Positions 49,201 to 61,300 of a DNA stretch of 64,000 nucleotides are shown in pieces. This DNA is from Spirodela intermedia. Its lineage: Eukaryota; Streptophyta; Magnoliopsida; Alismatales; Araceae. How positions within the stretch are numbered: the first letter of the stretch is position 1; every line of letters starts with the position of its first letter. The stretch spans positions 4,551,878 through 4,615,877 of the forward strand of contig LR746264.1 in assembly GCA_902729315.2 (NCBI GenBank), in the 5' to 3' direction. The translations under genes and the position numbers were made by a program. Below the pieces are notes generated by a model, which was not told the origin of the DNA, ran no database searches, and worked only from the letters and a program-made list of their open reading frames with translations.

Positions 49201-52200
49201 AATCTCTTTAAAGACCAGATTGTACTGATACTATAGCCGCTGCCCCTGTTAATAGCCTTTTATTATTTTAAATTTTTTAATAGAGTATTATTTCAAAGAG
49301 ATTAATATCATATCCAAGATATAACCGAACATTAAATGATTAGGAACGTGGCATACTACAGAGATAATAGATAGATATTGTTTCTTATCTTTCGTATTTT
49401 TTTTTATCGTTTTTGTAATAGCATCAAAGACTATTATTTTGAAAGATACTTTCGAGTTCATTAGAGTTAAATCTCATGTTTTCAACATATAGTAAAATCT
49501 TTCTTCAAAAATTGTATTTGATGAGAACTGTTACTGCTCACGTGTTGCTCTTCATGCGTAACTAGTGTTTTTCAATTTTTTTTAATTCCTCTATTCCCGG
49601 TGGTTTAGAGTTAAATAAGGCCTTTTGTAATCGTTCCTATTAGGATTACTAATAAAAGATGAGAAGGCCTTCATTGTAGTGAGTTGTTCTCCTCTGCCAC
49701 ACCTCAGATTTCTCTTGAAGGGATGAGCGCCATCTCTCTCTTTTTCCTCTTGTTCCGTGGTTTTTTTTTGAAAGAGCTTTCTCAGGATTGAATCTTACAT
49801 TGGAACGAACTTCTCCTATGCTAAATTTTTTACTTTTTTAGGTTGAAAATTATGGTATCTAACTGTAGTAAGAGAGGGATAATGATATCCAATAATCAAC
49901 TTTAGATGAGCGTATCATCTAATTTCTAACTACCTTATGTTTCAAAAGATCATCATGGGGGAGGCTATTCTTGAGAAAATGTAATTAACACTGAATGAGC
50001 ATAATTTTCATAGTTTCTGTCAACATAATGTATCTTAACATATCTAGCGACTAAATCATATAAAATACTTAACTAAATCGAGCAGAAAATTAATCCTACT
50101 TTAGAAAGCTCTGCGTACATCTCAGTTCTCTCCTGCTTTTTTTGCATGCTTTACTTTCTTTACTTCAAATCTTTCCTCCAACCAGAGTTAGTCGAGAGGG
50201 CACTTGACCAGACTCTAGATTTCTTGAGTCTTTCTAACGCTAGTACGTGATAATGAAATTTATATCTCGGTCAGATGTCATTTTTTCATACTCTACTATT
50301 GAGCCATTATATTTCTTGTATTAACTGACCGCCAAGTTCTCTACGTTTTCCTTTTATTCTTTTTCTTTCATCTCTTTTTCAGTTCCTTATCTGATAGAGG
50401 GCCAAAGGAAGCACCAACAAAATATGAAAGTTAGTTTGTGTAGTTACTCTGATAACTGTACATTTAGTCTTTTAGAGCCACCTTATAATCTAGTCAGTAT
50501 ATTTTAGACATGTGTCCACTGGGTTTATTGGTCTTTCCCAAGTTCAATTCAACATAATTTTTTGATGGAGATCTTGAAATTATTAAAAATACTCCAGACC
50601 AAGGATAAAAACGCGATTTCAAGGTTTGGGCCAATTTGACCTTCCAAGCAGTTACGAATTCTATATATTGAGGCCACCTATATTTCTTTTAGTTCACAAT
50701 TTTATACAGTTAAAATAAAGATATTTAGTTCTTGCGATAGTCTGAAACTGTTAGAGTTACCAGTGGTGATATTGCATGAGAAATGATAAACATAGAAAGG
50801 AAAACCTAATCAATGTATTATAAGCAGCAAGTAAAGGTATATAAATTTGTATAGTCAGAGTCAGGAGACAGTCGGTTTTTTTTTTTCCCAACTTGTGACA
50901 ATCCTGTATGATTGTCAACTCAGGATTATATTTTCTGAAGATTTAGTCGATCTTTAGATTCTCAGGTTGATGTTCTCAATTATCAAATGTAGATGTTCTC
51001 ATTTATATTTCCTCTTTTAGAAAGATTACATACTGAAGTCGGTGGGTACTTTCCTGTGTATTTCATCAATTAATTTACAGTTAAATCGTTCTCACATGAT
51101 GTTTACTTAGATTCATAGAACGCTGTTTTTTTGTTTTTTACTTCAAATGAAATGCTCTACATTGTTAAATTCAGCTCTTTTACAAGATGACAGCATCTGG
51201 TCTGGATGTGAACCGTGGAACTTATTCAATTTTGCTGAGGCACCTTTTGGCTGCTGGAAAATGGAGGAAATATATTGAGGTTTGTAAGAGTTGAAATTTT
51301 GACCTTTGTTTTTCTTTCTAGGATGTGTTACCAATATATTTAACTAATATTTTACACATTCAAAAATACCTGGGGGGACTTGTATGACTGGAACATTTAC
51401 CTATATATTTATGCTTCCTGTCTTTTCTATTCCCTCGGCGTATTTCTTTTCGTAAAATATGTTTTGCAGTGTTTTGAAGAATAGCTCTATGGTGCAAGTT
51501 GTACATTTGAGGTTATCTCATGAGCCAAAATTAGGTTTGATTCTCATCTGGCTTTGTGCAGTCATTAACTAGGATTGATTTAAACGCCATACGCATCAGT
51601 GGGTTCAAGTTGCTCTATCTGACATTTCTTTTCAGAAGCCAAAATTTGTTTTCGCTGACACTGCAACTTTGTAACTCAATTCACTCAGAGTTTCAATCTG
51701 GCGAATTAATTGTTCCATATGGCTTTTTCCTATGCGGGCAAATATCTTGGCTTTTTTTCCCTCAATTTCATCATTTGTACCTGAGTCTTCATTCACCCAT
51801 AGAGTCTTTCTTGACTTGAATTTGCAATTGAATACTTTAGATTAGTTAAAGTTTCCCTCCATCTTTTGTCGAGGTTGATATGGTTCCCTCCTGATTTACC
51901 TTTGCCGTCCTATACATTTCTGATTTTCAAGAACCCAACTTCTGGATTTCTACTCAGTAATTTTTGATTACATGCTTTCTTTCTAATTGTTGACTGACTG
52001 ACTGACTGACTGACTGGAGACAATAGGAATTTCGTTCTTGGCTGTGTATGGCACTCTTATAATAACATAGCTGCTAGAAAGTAGAATATGCTAAACAAGA
52101 AAGAAATTAAAGAAGGAAAAATCATCAACATAAATTACTACGACAGGATAGAAAGAACATGTTGTTTTCTCTCATCATCTAAGAAAAAGTATGAACCTAT

Positions 52201-53338
52201 GCTATATTTGAATTGGAGCACTGCATTGTAACTGCATAAAAAACGAATGTAATCTTAAATAAGACGGCTAAGATGGCGAATAGTCTAGTGCGGGATTGAG
52301 CATATGTTTCATGGATCATTTAGTTTGGTTTTAGTTTAAATTCCTGTCTAATAGCACGTCTTCACTTTGAAAAAAACAGACACTGTTTCTTTTTGAAATT
52401 AGCTTCATGCCATTTCAATCCCTTTTGTTACATCCTCCTATTGGTGACTGAAGAAATGTCTCTACTAGCTAGTTTTTCGAGAATGCACCTTGAATCTTTC
52501 TGATCTAGAAGGCTAATTATTTTTCTTACATCCGCCTGTGATTTGCTTCTGTTTTAATGCTTCAGTATGAATCTTAGTCCTTTCAATTGCAGGTTTTGCA
52601 GTGGATGGAGGATGCTGGAATTCGTACATCATTTCGTATGTATCAAAATGCTCTTCCATATGCCTTGAAGGATAACAGTGAAGAGTTGATTGGTGCCATC
52701 CAGGAAAAGATGGGTACGTAAACATTACAACATGGTTTCACTGACTCAATCTGATTCCCCCTGATTGAATCAATTGCTGAATCGAACAAGTTTTTGCTTG
52801 CTTTTGATTATTTATTAAAGTTCGCTTGTTTGCTTGAATGGAGATTTCCAGCCTTTTTTATTTCATCTAAGTTTTAGTATTTATATCGTTGTATAGTCTG
52901 ATGTGCATTCCTTGTCATCATTTAACAGAGGACTTTGGACACCACTTGCTATGAGTTGCTTGTTAATCTTATCTTTCTCCTTCGTATCAAATAATTTCTG
53001 CATAATAACACTCCAATTCACTTTTTTATGTTATTTGAGTTGGCAGGATCCCTGATGTAGTGTTTATAAGCTCTCTTTTTTTAGCTTGATGAGGGATAGC
53101 CTGGAACGAATGTAGCTCTTTGTCCTCTGAGGGAAGCAAAATGATTTTTTATTTAGTTTTCATTGGGAATGCCGTGAGAAGATCAGACGATTCTTTGGTG
53201 CTTATGGTCCCTACTTAGAAGCCACGATGGGGAAAATGACCAATTCCACGTCTGCTGTCAGAACCCTTGTTTTTTCATTTGTAGCTAATATTTACACGAT
53301 GCTTCTCGGCAGAGAAGATGAATCCAACCGTTTTCTAG
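40234..53338 (+). CDS. EMB2654: P-class pentatricopeptide repeat protein, probable EMB2654 orthologue
   Basis: PPR proteins bind organellar RNA; Arabidopsis EMB2654 is a chloroplast protein needed for rps12 trans-splicing and embryo development. Exons: 40,234-40,758, 42,000-42,172, 43,367-43,472, 46,241-47,350, 47,451-47,556, 47,635-47,839, 48,858-48,990, 51,175-51,279, then 52,593-52,713 joined to 53,313-53,338. Phases agree throughout, ~865 residues. The N terminus is transit-peptide-like with a Ser/Gly/Asp-rich part, then GFVDYNKGRRRLSV and WTVTEVAERIL, typical of this protein. About 15 tandem 35-residue repeats follow (e.g. DLVTHNIILSAL, PDVVSYTSLVNAYGR, PNIVSYNALIDSYGS), without a DYW or E domain. 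Intron 4 starts with GC, not GT. The last exon is uncertain: without splicing at 52,713 the frame ends at TAA 52,721. A second start cannot be excluded. The gene is convergent with the next one. Confidence 0.87.
43243..43310 (+). other. Decayed duplicate of the intron 2/exon 3 junction of the PPR gene
   Basis: AGGTTTTCACT…ATAGTTGCAAGCC… at 43,245-43,305 repeats the acceptor and first ~45 bases of exon 3 (43,349-43,415) with scattered changes, including a small deletion. It still holds an acceptor-like TATAG but loses the reading frame. See findings. Confidence 0.7.
51991..52016 (+). repeat. (TGAC)6 microsatellite in intron 8 of the PPR gene
   Basis: Six and a half uninterrupted TGAC units. 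Confidence 0.9.
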
Positions 53339-55549
53339 AGCTGGATGTGTTGCCAAGGGTAAGTTGACTATTTTTTGCTCAATCAACCCATTCCAAACGC
53401 GGGAATATGCGAATTTATTGTAGGGGAAGAAGCTGATTACTTCAAAATGCAGGGGATGAGTTCATTTTAAAGAGAACAATATTTCTTATCCGAATATACC
53501 ATGCAATGCTGGCAGAAGTTTAAGACTTGGAGGATCTTGATTGGTTTGTTTGACAAAAGTAATATTCCTTGATTGTACTTCTTCTAAAATGACCTAGCCA
53601 GTATTGACTCTAATGTTATGTGTATTTCCCATTTATGAAATGTATCAGAAAATTTATTTACGGGTCTTCTCTCTAGATCAAGAGACGGTATCGGAGGAAT
53701 AGATGAACTATCACACCGTTCATAGATTGACGAATTATATCTATGGGTGGTAGGGTGGATTAGTTGGCTGTCCTTTGTGGAGCTCAGTTTCAATGAACAA
53801 GTAGAACATCCTGTCAGATCAAACGTCTGGTCTCTATTTCACCTCAAATATACTACAAGGCATTGAGGAGAGGGAAGGGGCGAGGCATGGTGCACACAGA
53901 ATGACTGAAATGTCGCTGAATGCTTTCCATGCCATCTTTAGGCGAATGAAATGCCCTTTTGGTGAACAAGATGACTGCTAGAAAAGAGGGTCACCTCGGC
54001 CTTTATCTCCACTCCACGTAGAACCACCCACCTTTCTTTCTCCGTCAGCCTGCGCCATTCACTACCACCCGGGGAAGAAGGGAACCGGCCAGACTCTTAC
54101 ATTGCAGTAAATCATTTCAGTGCTCTTGAGTGAGGTACCCTCTTAGTCGGTTTGATTCACAATTTACTTTAAAAAAAATGCAGGTAGCCTACGATGAAGT
54201 TTCTGCACTGTTGCAGTGGAAGTGGGAGCTTGTGGATATTAATGAGTTCATTTTAAGCTTGTTCATGCTTGTATTTTCTCTTACAGACTTGGATGATTTT
54301 CCCCTTGTTTATTATTATAGCCATGCGCAGCTTGGTGTGCACTGATGTAATTCTTGACTCGCCCCATAAGAGGATAAGAGGATCGATCATGTTGTATATT
54401 TCCAAAGAATTATGTAAGTTTCTATCATTATTTGGTATGTAAGTATCTATCATGTTTCTCTAGAACATGGCGGCCTTAGATGTTGACCTCTGCCCCTATA
54501 AAAGCACTTGGTGGAAGCATTGCTTGAATCGTGAGACTCGATTCGACCAGGTGTTCCATGGGCTAATAATTGCCGATTAGATGGGCTAAAACCATATGAA
54601 TCTCAAGATACTTATTGCTGTGTTGTGCCTTCTTCTCTGTGCAATTATTTCGCATAATAATCATGCAATGGGCGATAAACATTGCTTCATATGATTAATG
54701 ATATATCACATCAAATGACATGTGAAGCTTTTTCTGCTTGGGCTGTTGATACAGGGCTTGGAAATCTAGAGCTGAAAAATTATTATTTTTTATTTAATTA
54801 TCACGGGGTCTACCTGTCTACTTGACCTCAGCCCGTTGAGAATGACTGCGCTATGGTGCACTATGCGTTCCTTTTTTGTGATGATGCGTTGAACAAGAAA
54901 ATTTCCGTAAGTAGGTAGATAGTTGACTACGGCCGAACCCTTTAAAGGCCACTTTTTTTTTTTTTTCGAGACCATATCTGCGGCGAAATATTTTTATCGC
55001 CATCAAGTGCGATTTCCGCCAGGTGCTGACGTGTGGCTTTTTATAGGTGCGGTGATTTCGAGACGGAGCAAACCACCCTCCTGTTTCCTACTAAAATAAT
55101 GCTCGGTTTGGAGGGACCTGCGCAGGGTGTAAGCTTTTGCGGCTCCTCGTTGGATTCCACCCTTGATCCGCCAGTGGCAGCGGTACCCCTCTCTCTCTCT
55201 TCTTGATTGGGGCACGAGGGTCGTCCACAGTGGTCGGCATTGGTGGGCCAGCGGCGGCGTAGACGCTGCGTTCTTCCCCCTTGGTGGACGACCAGACCTT
55301 CCCCACCTGCCACGGTCCACGTGACGAGAGAGAGCAACGGGTACCGTCTCTCTCTGTCTCTCTGTGTGTCTAGAGCAGAGTGCTGCGGGTCGGATGACTG
55401 TGGCGGCCTTCCCCCTCGCAGTCATTCAGTGATATATACACAGATCAGATGGGAGAGGAAAGTTTACAAAAGAATGGCAGAATAAGGTTAAACGGGAGGT
55501 TAACCGGCGACGACAGGGGGGGGGAGAGAGAGAGGGCGGCACCGCCGAG
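53339..55549. other. Region between the convergent PPR and choline-transporter-like genes
   Basis: The first part is probably 3' UTR of the PPR gene; an open frame near 54,130-54,345 has no recognisable product. A poly-T run lies at ~54,951-54,967. From 55,000 to 55,480 the DNA becomes GC-rich with CT-rich runs and overlapping open frames on both strands that match no family I know. Confidence 0.45.
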
Positions 55550-57089
55550 TCAGACGCTGGGGGTGTAGCGGCGGGGGAGGCGGGGAGTGAATCCGGTTGC
55601 CTCCCTGCCGTTGCGGATCTGGTCGAGGCGGTCGGCGATGGTGGAGTCGTTGAGGAAGAACCTCGACGTGGGATTCTCCGCGTAGCAGACGTAGTAGCAC
55701 CCCACGCAGGCCTGCGGCAGCGCCATCCCGATGCGCGTCTGTTGCAGACGCCGGCGAGCAGAAGCAGCGGGAGCTTTCGTCACCCAGTCGACGAAGGAGA
55801 GAAAGAAACAAAAAGGAAAGGAATGGAGATGGATGATACCATGAGGTAGCCGACGAAGAAGGCGAGGAGGGAGACGGTGGCGGTGTAGTGGCGGTGGCCG
55901 GAGTAGGTCCATGAGGCGGCGAAGATGACGCAGAGGGACCCGCTGGCGACCCCCGTGAGGAAACAGATGGCGCTGGTTATGTCGGCGTCCACCAAGGCCT
56001 CCATCCTGCTCCTCTCGAACAGCCCCCACGTGCTCTGCGACGCCTCCACGAACCCACTCCCGTACGCCGCGATCTGCCCACGGCACCAGTGCCCTTCTCT
56101 CCGTTACCATAGCAGAGCTCCGACGAGGAGGAAAACGGAAAAAGGGAGGAGGGTGGGTGTACGTGAACGTAGGCCCAGCTGTTGCCGTAGCGGAAGACGG
56201 CCTCCATGACGTGGAGGCAGCAGTGGGCGCAGGAGAAGAGGAACTCATCCTCCCCTTCGAGGAGGTTGAGGGCGCGGGCGATGATGCGGCAGAACTCAAT
56301 GGCCGGCACGAAGAGGGAGCCAAGGCAGGCGCCGCCGAGGTTCACTGTGGCCGCCCGCTGGAAGCAGTAGCTCACGTCCGACTGCATCCCCCGCAGGTAG
56401 TAGAGCGCCACCGCGCGGCTCATCGTGAGGTTGGCCACGTTCCTCATCACCTCCGCCGTCCACATCAGGCTCAGTATCAGCGCCAGGATGGTCAGCGGGG
56501 GGTAGTAGAAGTTGAGCGCGCCGATCACGGCGAAGCACCACAGCGTAATCCACACCGCCCCCGCGAGCATCATCGCGTACGACGGCCGGTTGAGCGTGCG
56601 GAACTTGGCCTCCGCCGGCTGCAGCGACCGCGCCAGCACGCGCGCGGCGAAGGGCATTCGCCGCGTGACCCAACAGGCGTACAGCCCCACCCCCACGGAG
56701 AAGATGATGAGGACGAGCCCCGCGCCATCGGTGGTCGGCATAGAGAAGCAGAGGAGGAGGATCCCGGCGGCGAGAGTTGCGGCGGCGCTGGACCAGACAA
56801 TGAGGCGCACGGTGAGGAGGGTAGGGTAGGCGCGGACGGCCTTCTGCCAGGCGAAGGCGAGGAGGATGCTCAGCACGGCGGCGCCCTCCACCGGGGGAAG
56901 CCAGAAGGAGAGGACGTGGCGCTCTCGGCGGCGGTGGGGGCCCTCGGCCTCCACAATACCCATCACGGCCTTGAAGATGAAGAAGCTGATGGCGGCGCCG
57001 GCGGCGAGGAGGTGCAGGAGGAAGAGGAACAGGGAGATCCGGTTAGTGTACCGCCTCGAGTTGAGGGAGGCGCCGCTGGTGGGGGTCAT
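55550..57089 (-). CDS. Choline-transporter-like (CTL/PF04515) membrane protein
   Basis: CTL-family proteins are multi-span membrane proteins linked to choline or related transport and, in plants, to sieve-plate and vesicle-trafficking functions. Exons on the minus strand: 57,089-56,163, 56,073-55,840 and 55,738-55,550 (stop TGA); GT-AG, all phase 0, 449 residues. Successive hydrophobic spans include FLFLLHLLAAGAAISFFIF (~18-36), LIVWSSAAATLAAGILLLCF, GLVLIIFSVGVGLYACW and MMLAGAVWITLWCFAVIG. The family's conserved C-terminal half follows: NLGGACLGSLFVPAIEFCRI, then C-rich CAHCCLHVMEAVFRYGNSWAYV, AAYGSGFVEASQSTW, and the cytosolic-side CYAENP motif with FFLNDSTIADRLDQIRNGR near the end. The start is the first in-frame ATG; upstream codons remain open only to 57,113. 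GC content is high across all exons, as in many monocot genes. The exact substrate is not known. Confidence 0.85.
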
Positions 57090-58300
57090 CTGGGTGGGGA
57101 TCACAGAAACCACAAAAGATCAACTTTCCATCGACGACGAAATTATTTTCAGGGTTTCTCCCCCGTTCCCTTCCTCCTCCGTCCGTCACCTGTTGCTACG
57201 AGTGACAGCTAGAAAGAGAGAGATTGAGAGAGAGAGGGGTACCAAGTTGGGTGTTGGCTGGAAGCTGGGGGCCATCGATCGCGCTTGGGCGGGGAGCCCT
57301 TGAGGGGCGACCTGAAGAGAGCTGACCGGATGAGAAACCTGCAACTTAGAGACTCTCGCCTTCGTGAGTGGAGAAGAATCAACGGCGACCACCACCACCT
57401 CCTCCTCTCCCATCTCAGTAGGCCCTCCTCCGTCTGGTCGCTTCCCCTCTTCTTTCCTGCGTGCCCCATCTTCATGATCGCCGCCGCCGCCGCCTCCTTT
57501 GTGTTTCTCCTCTTCTTCCTGGTGCGCCCCATCCTCCGCCGTCGCGCCCATGCCCGCCACCGGCTTCCGCCGCCGTTGCCCGGCGAATGATATCTTCTCT
57601 TCGCTCCCCACTGCCCAGGCGGAGAGTCGCCCTCTCACATTGTCGTCCTCGTCGGCGGCGCCGCCGGCAAAGAAGAAGCAGAGCGAATAACTCGAACGGG
57701 GGAGAACAGGAGAGAAGGACCGTGTGGATTGGCTCCTGGCATACGGAATCTTTTGGGGGGCGGCTTCTCGTGATAAGGCCTCAGACCGCGGATTTTCTTA
57801 CCTGGCGCCCCACCATTGGTCTTAACTTGAGCGTATCCGACACGGAAAATCTACTCCCAAAGGAGGGGAACCACGAGCGCGGCTCGGCCCACTGAACAAC
57901 GAGAGCAGCGCCCGGCGGCCTATCAGCGTGATCCCTGCTGCGTTGCGTGACAAGACGCGTAATGCGTTTAGCCAATGATCCGCTGTTAATGGGCCGGCTG
58001 ATCCACAAGGCCCAATGAGGAGAGGCCTAGAGCCCAACGCGGAAACCACAGATGGCTACTCGACTCACTTCATATTCAAGGCTCATAAATGCCCAGATGA
58101 GCATATTCAATGAGGGCGGGCCCCATTTGAAGCATTCTACCGTCTTTAAAGCAGATAAATAAAAACAAGAAATAATAAAAAAATGAGCATTAAAAACGTC
58201 ATATTTACCCTTAAATCCCATGTGGTTTACACCCACAAATAAACTCGTTCTTAAACATGTTGAAGAACTAATCTAGAATAAACCTTTTACAATGCGAAAA
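57090..58300. other. GC-rich upstream region of the choline-transporter-like gene
   Basis: This probably includes the leader and promoter (CT/GA-rich run at 57,212-57,238 on the plus strand). A plus-strand frame, 57,331-57,590, encodes a short product with one hydrophobic segment (AAAASFVFLLFFLV) followed by a basic, Pro-rich end; it matches no family with confidence. From 58,060 the DNA becomes AT-rich. Confidence 0.4.
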
Positions 58301-61300
58301 TATTCCACATCCATGGGCAAGGTTAATCAAATAGTGAACATGGATAAGTTGGCATGAGGCCCTGAAATTTTATAGCATAAAAGTTAGTATAGAGACTCAA
58401 ATAAAACATGAATGCACCCAAAATTCTTCAAGAAAGTAAAGCCCACTAATTATGTACTTCTGTTAACCCCCACTAATTATAATTAATACTATTTTGATCA
58501 AAATTTTAAATGAGAAGCCTTTAGACTTAGTACAAAATTATTATTATTAAAATGAACAAAGGAGTAATATTTAACTATTTTTGTCTATGCGGGCAGCATA
58601 GTAAACATCGATTAATCCTTATTAAAACATTATCTAGATTCATATTGCCAATCAACTGATGCACCCCATTCAATGTGCCATGTAACTTGATCATTATATA
58701 TTTCATGAGTTGTTGATCCTACACTTTTGATATCTAGGAAGTAAATCTCTTGAAGATTCAATGGCTTGTCACACCAATGATCAAACTGAAAGATATAAGG
58801 ATATTATTGTACATTTTCAAAATAAAATAAATAAATAATGCAATAGATATGCCATTAATTAAATTTGGCTAAAACTTCATGTCTCAAAATCTGAACAAAA
58901 TATCCAGACATAAATTTTGTTGAAAATATGATTTTTTTTAAAGTACAATGTCTTATTGAGACCATACATGCTGGAACATTTAAAGCATGACATTCTGATG
59001 ACGTCAAATGAAATGAAATATCAAATTGTGCCCATTGTTGAATACAACCTTTAATCAGATAACTTACTTATCCTACTACTTTCCTTGTAAGGAATCATTG
59101 TTTTGGGAATAATGATTACTTGTAGAGTGCATTCCAATGAGAAAATAATGATTAAGCACATTTGAACCAGAGAAGAATGAGAACATAAACATTACTTTGA
59201 TAGTTGTCTTGTTTCTTCTTATATCCATGATATTATATCAATACGTCTGAACTATTATTATCATAGGATAACTAATTGAAGTCTAACTTTGGATTTTATT
59301 GTATTTAAGCTTTGTTGAATCATCTGAAATTTATTACAAGCATTATTAGTTATTGAAGATATGTTTTATCACACTTAAATCAGGGATTGAGATATCCAAT
59401 TGACTATATAATTTATTTGAGCTGATTTTGATATATTTTCAGCATCCAATCATTATTATGAAAAGATGTGTTCTATTGGATTTGAATTTGTGTTATTGGA
59501 TACTAATCGAGCTGCTTTGTACTGATGTGCCTTGGTCATGAATAATAGATTTTATTGGTACTGCATATTGGCTTAATTATAGGGATGTTTGAACATTAAA
59601 TGTCATATCATAGTGATTTTATAGATGTTTGAAGTATGGTCATTTTAGGAAAGTGAATGTTAGAATTTCTTAAAAAAATCGAAAGAGTCTCAAATCTTTT
59701 TTACTATATAAATATATAGATTTAATAAGGGGGCATACAATGACTATTGTTCTCCTTATTCATTCCTATGAACCCTAGTCAAAAAGAACAACAAGAGAGC
59801 CCACAAAAGGTAAGTGGGAAGATAAATAAAGGTGAGCACCATTGAAAATAAGTATTAATTAATCTTTACCAATTTGCACTCAACCAAGAGGCATTCACTC
59901 TGCTGCTAGCAACATTCAAAGGACACTTCTATATAGAGCCCACCAATACATCCTCTACAAAAAGCTTTTCAGACTCATATTAATCCTACATATACTTTGC
60001 AAGAAATCCATGGTGTCATCTCTTTTGTTCTGTGTAGTGTAAACTTGTGATTCAATTGATTAATAACTAAAGTGATGTGAATTAACAGGTGTGATCAAAT
60101 GATTAAATAATTATAATCCATAAATATGGATTATTCTTTGAGAGTGGAAATAGATAAGGGGCCAAACCACTATAAAATATGAGAGTAGCTAACTTATAGT
60201 GTAGAAGACCCAAGTGAAAATGACTTTAAAAGAAAGTTAATAAATAATTATTAGCTTACATTCGAAATAAAAATATAAGGTGGGTCAATTCAAGCCCCCC
60301 TTTTTTCATAAATGTGGTCTTGAATCTAATAAGTAGAAATAAATTTCATTGAATAATAGATCCCAAGACTAATACCTCAACAAATGATAGAGAAAGGAAT
60401 TTAGTGCACATAGTACCTTTATTCAATGTACCAAATTATGCTTTTTGAAAGAATAAATGAAGATCTTTATTCATGCTTAGATTATCAGCTACAAGAAATC
60501 ATGAATGACTTTTTAGATGTAAACAAAGATCAAGTTGTAGAAAAACACATAAGATTATTGTCAATAAATGTTAGGGTTAGAAGTATTTTGATAATGTTGG
60601 AACTATAGACTGTCTTTTTGAGAATTTTGTTATTATTTTTATTTAAGTCAGATACATATGTATGTGTCAATGAATGTCTTGACATAAGTGTGTCCTAGTA
60701 AGACCTCTCAAGATTCTTTGATCAGGAACATGAAGCTTTTAATACAGGTTTTTACTTCAAGTCATAAAAAGAAAATTCTCTAGTATTCAATTATTTTTCT
60801 CAATAATACAAACTGATATTCATAGCATCAACCACCGAAACAACTCAAGTTTGCATCCTTTGTGACCAATCCCTTGTGTCTTCATCAAAAACACTCATAT
60901 TACCACCTAATTACCTTATGACCTAATGGAGGGTAAATGTTCTAATGTTGAATTGACCATTTTTTAGAATTAATTCATAAAGAGGATGTACTGCTCTTGT
61001 GTGTTGTTGATACATATGATAGGGAGAACTTGATGTTGAGAGTTGGATCTTCATGTGTTTGATTAGTTTTGATCCATAAATCTTATTCCATTAGAAAGCC
61101 TTTGTTCGGTATTGGTTTCCTTATTTTATCAGATCTTCAATAACTAAAATCTCCCTTCAAAAACTTGCCATTTTCTAAAACATATGTCATTTTTCAATCT
61201 TAGAATCTTCTTGTTCTCATAATCATTTCTATTGAAATTTAATCTAGAGTTTTCTAACTTGATAGTGAATAGTTGGATGTCCACATTGGATCCAAATTAT

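Noticed and set aside
49200-49830. LTR-like end in intron 7 of the PPR gene (CTTACATTGGAACGAAC resembles a copia LTR end plus primer site)
   Set aside because: The primer-site match stops after a few bases and no LTR start or internal domain could be found.
55003-55485. GC-rich frames on both strands between the convergent genes
   Set aside because: No similarity to known proteins; composition alone explains them.
56157-57303. Long plus-strand frame of 351 codons over the choline-transporter-like gene
   Set aside because: It is the antisense shadow of exon 1, rich in Glu, Gly, Arg and His, without any domain.
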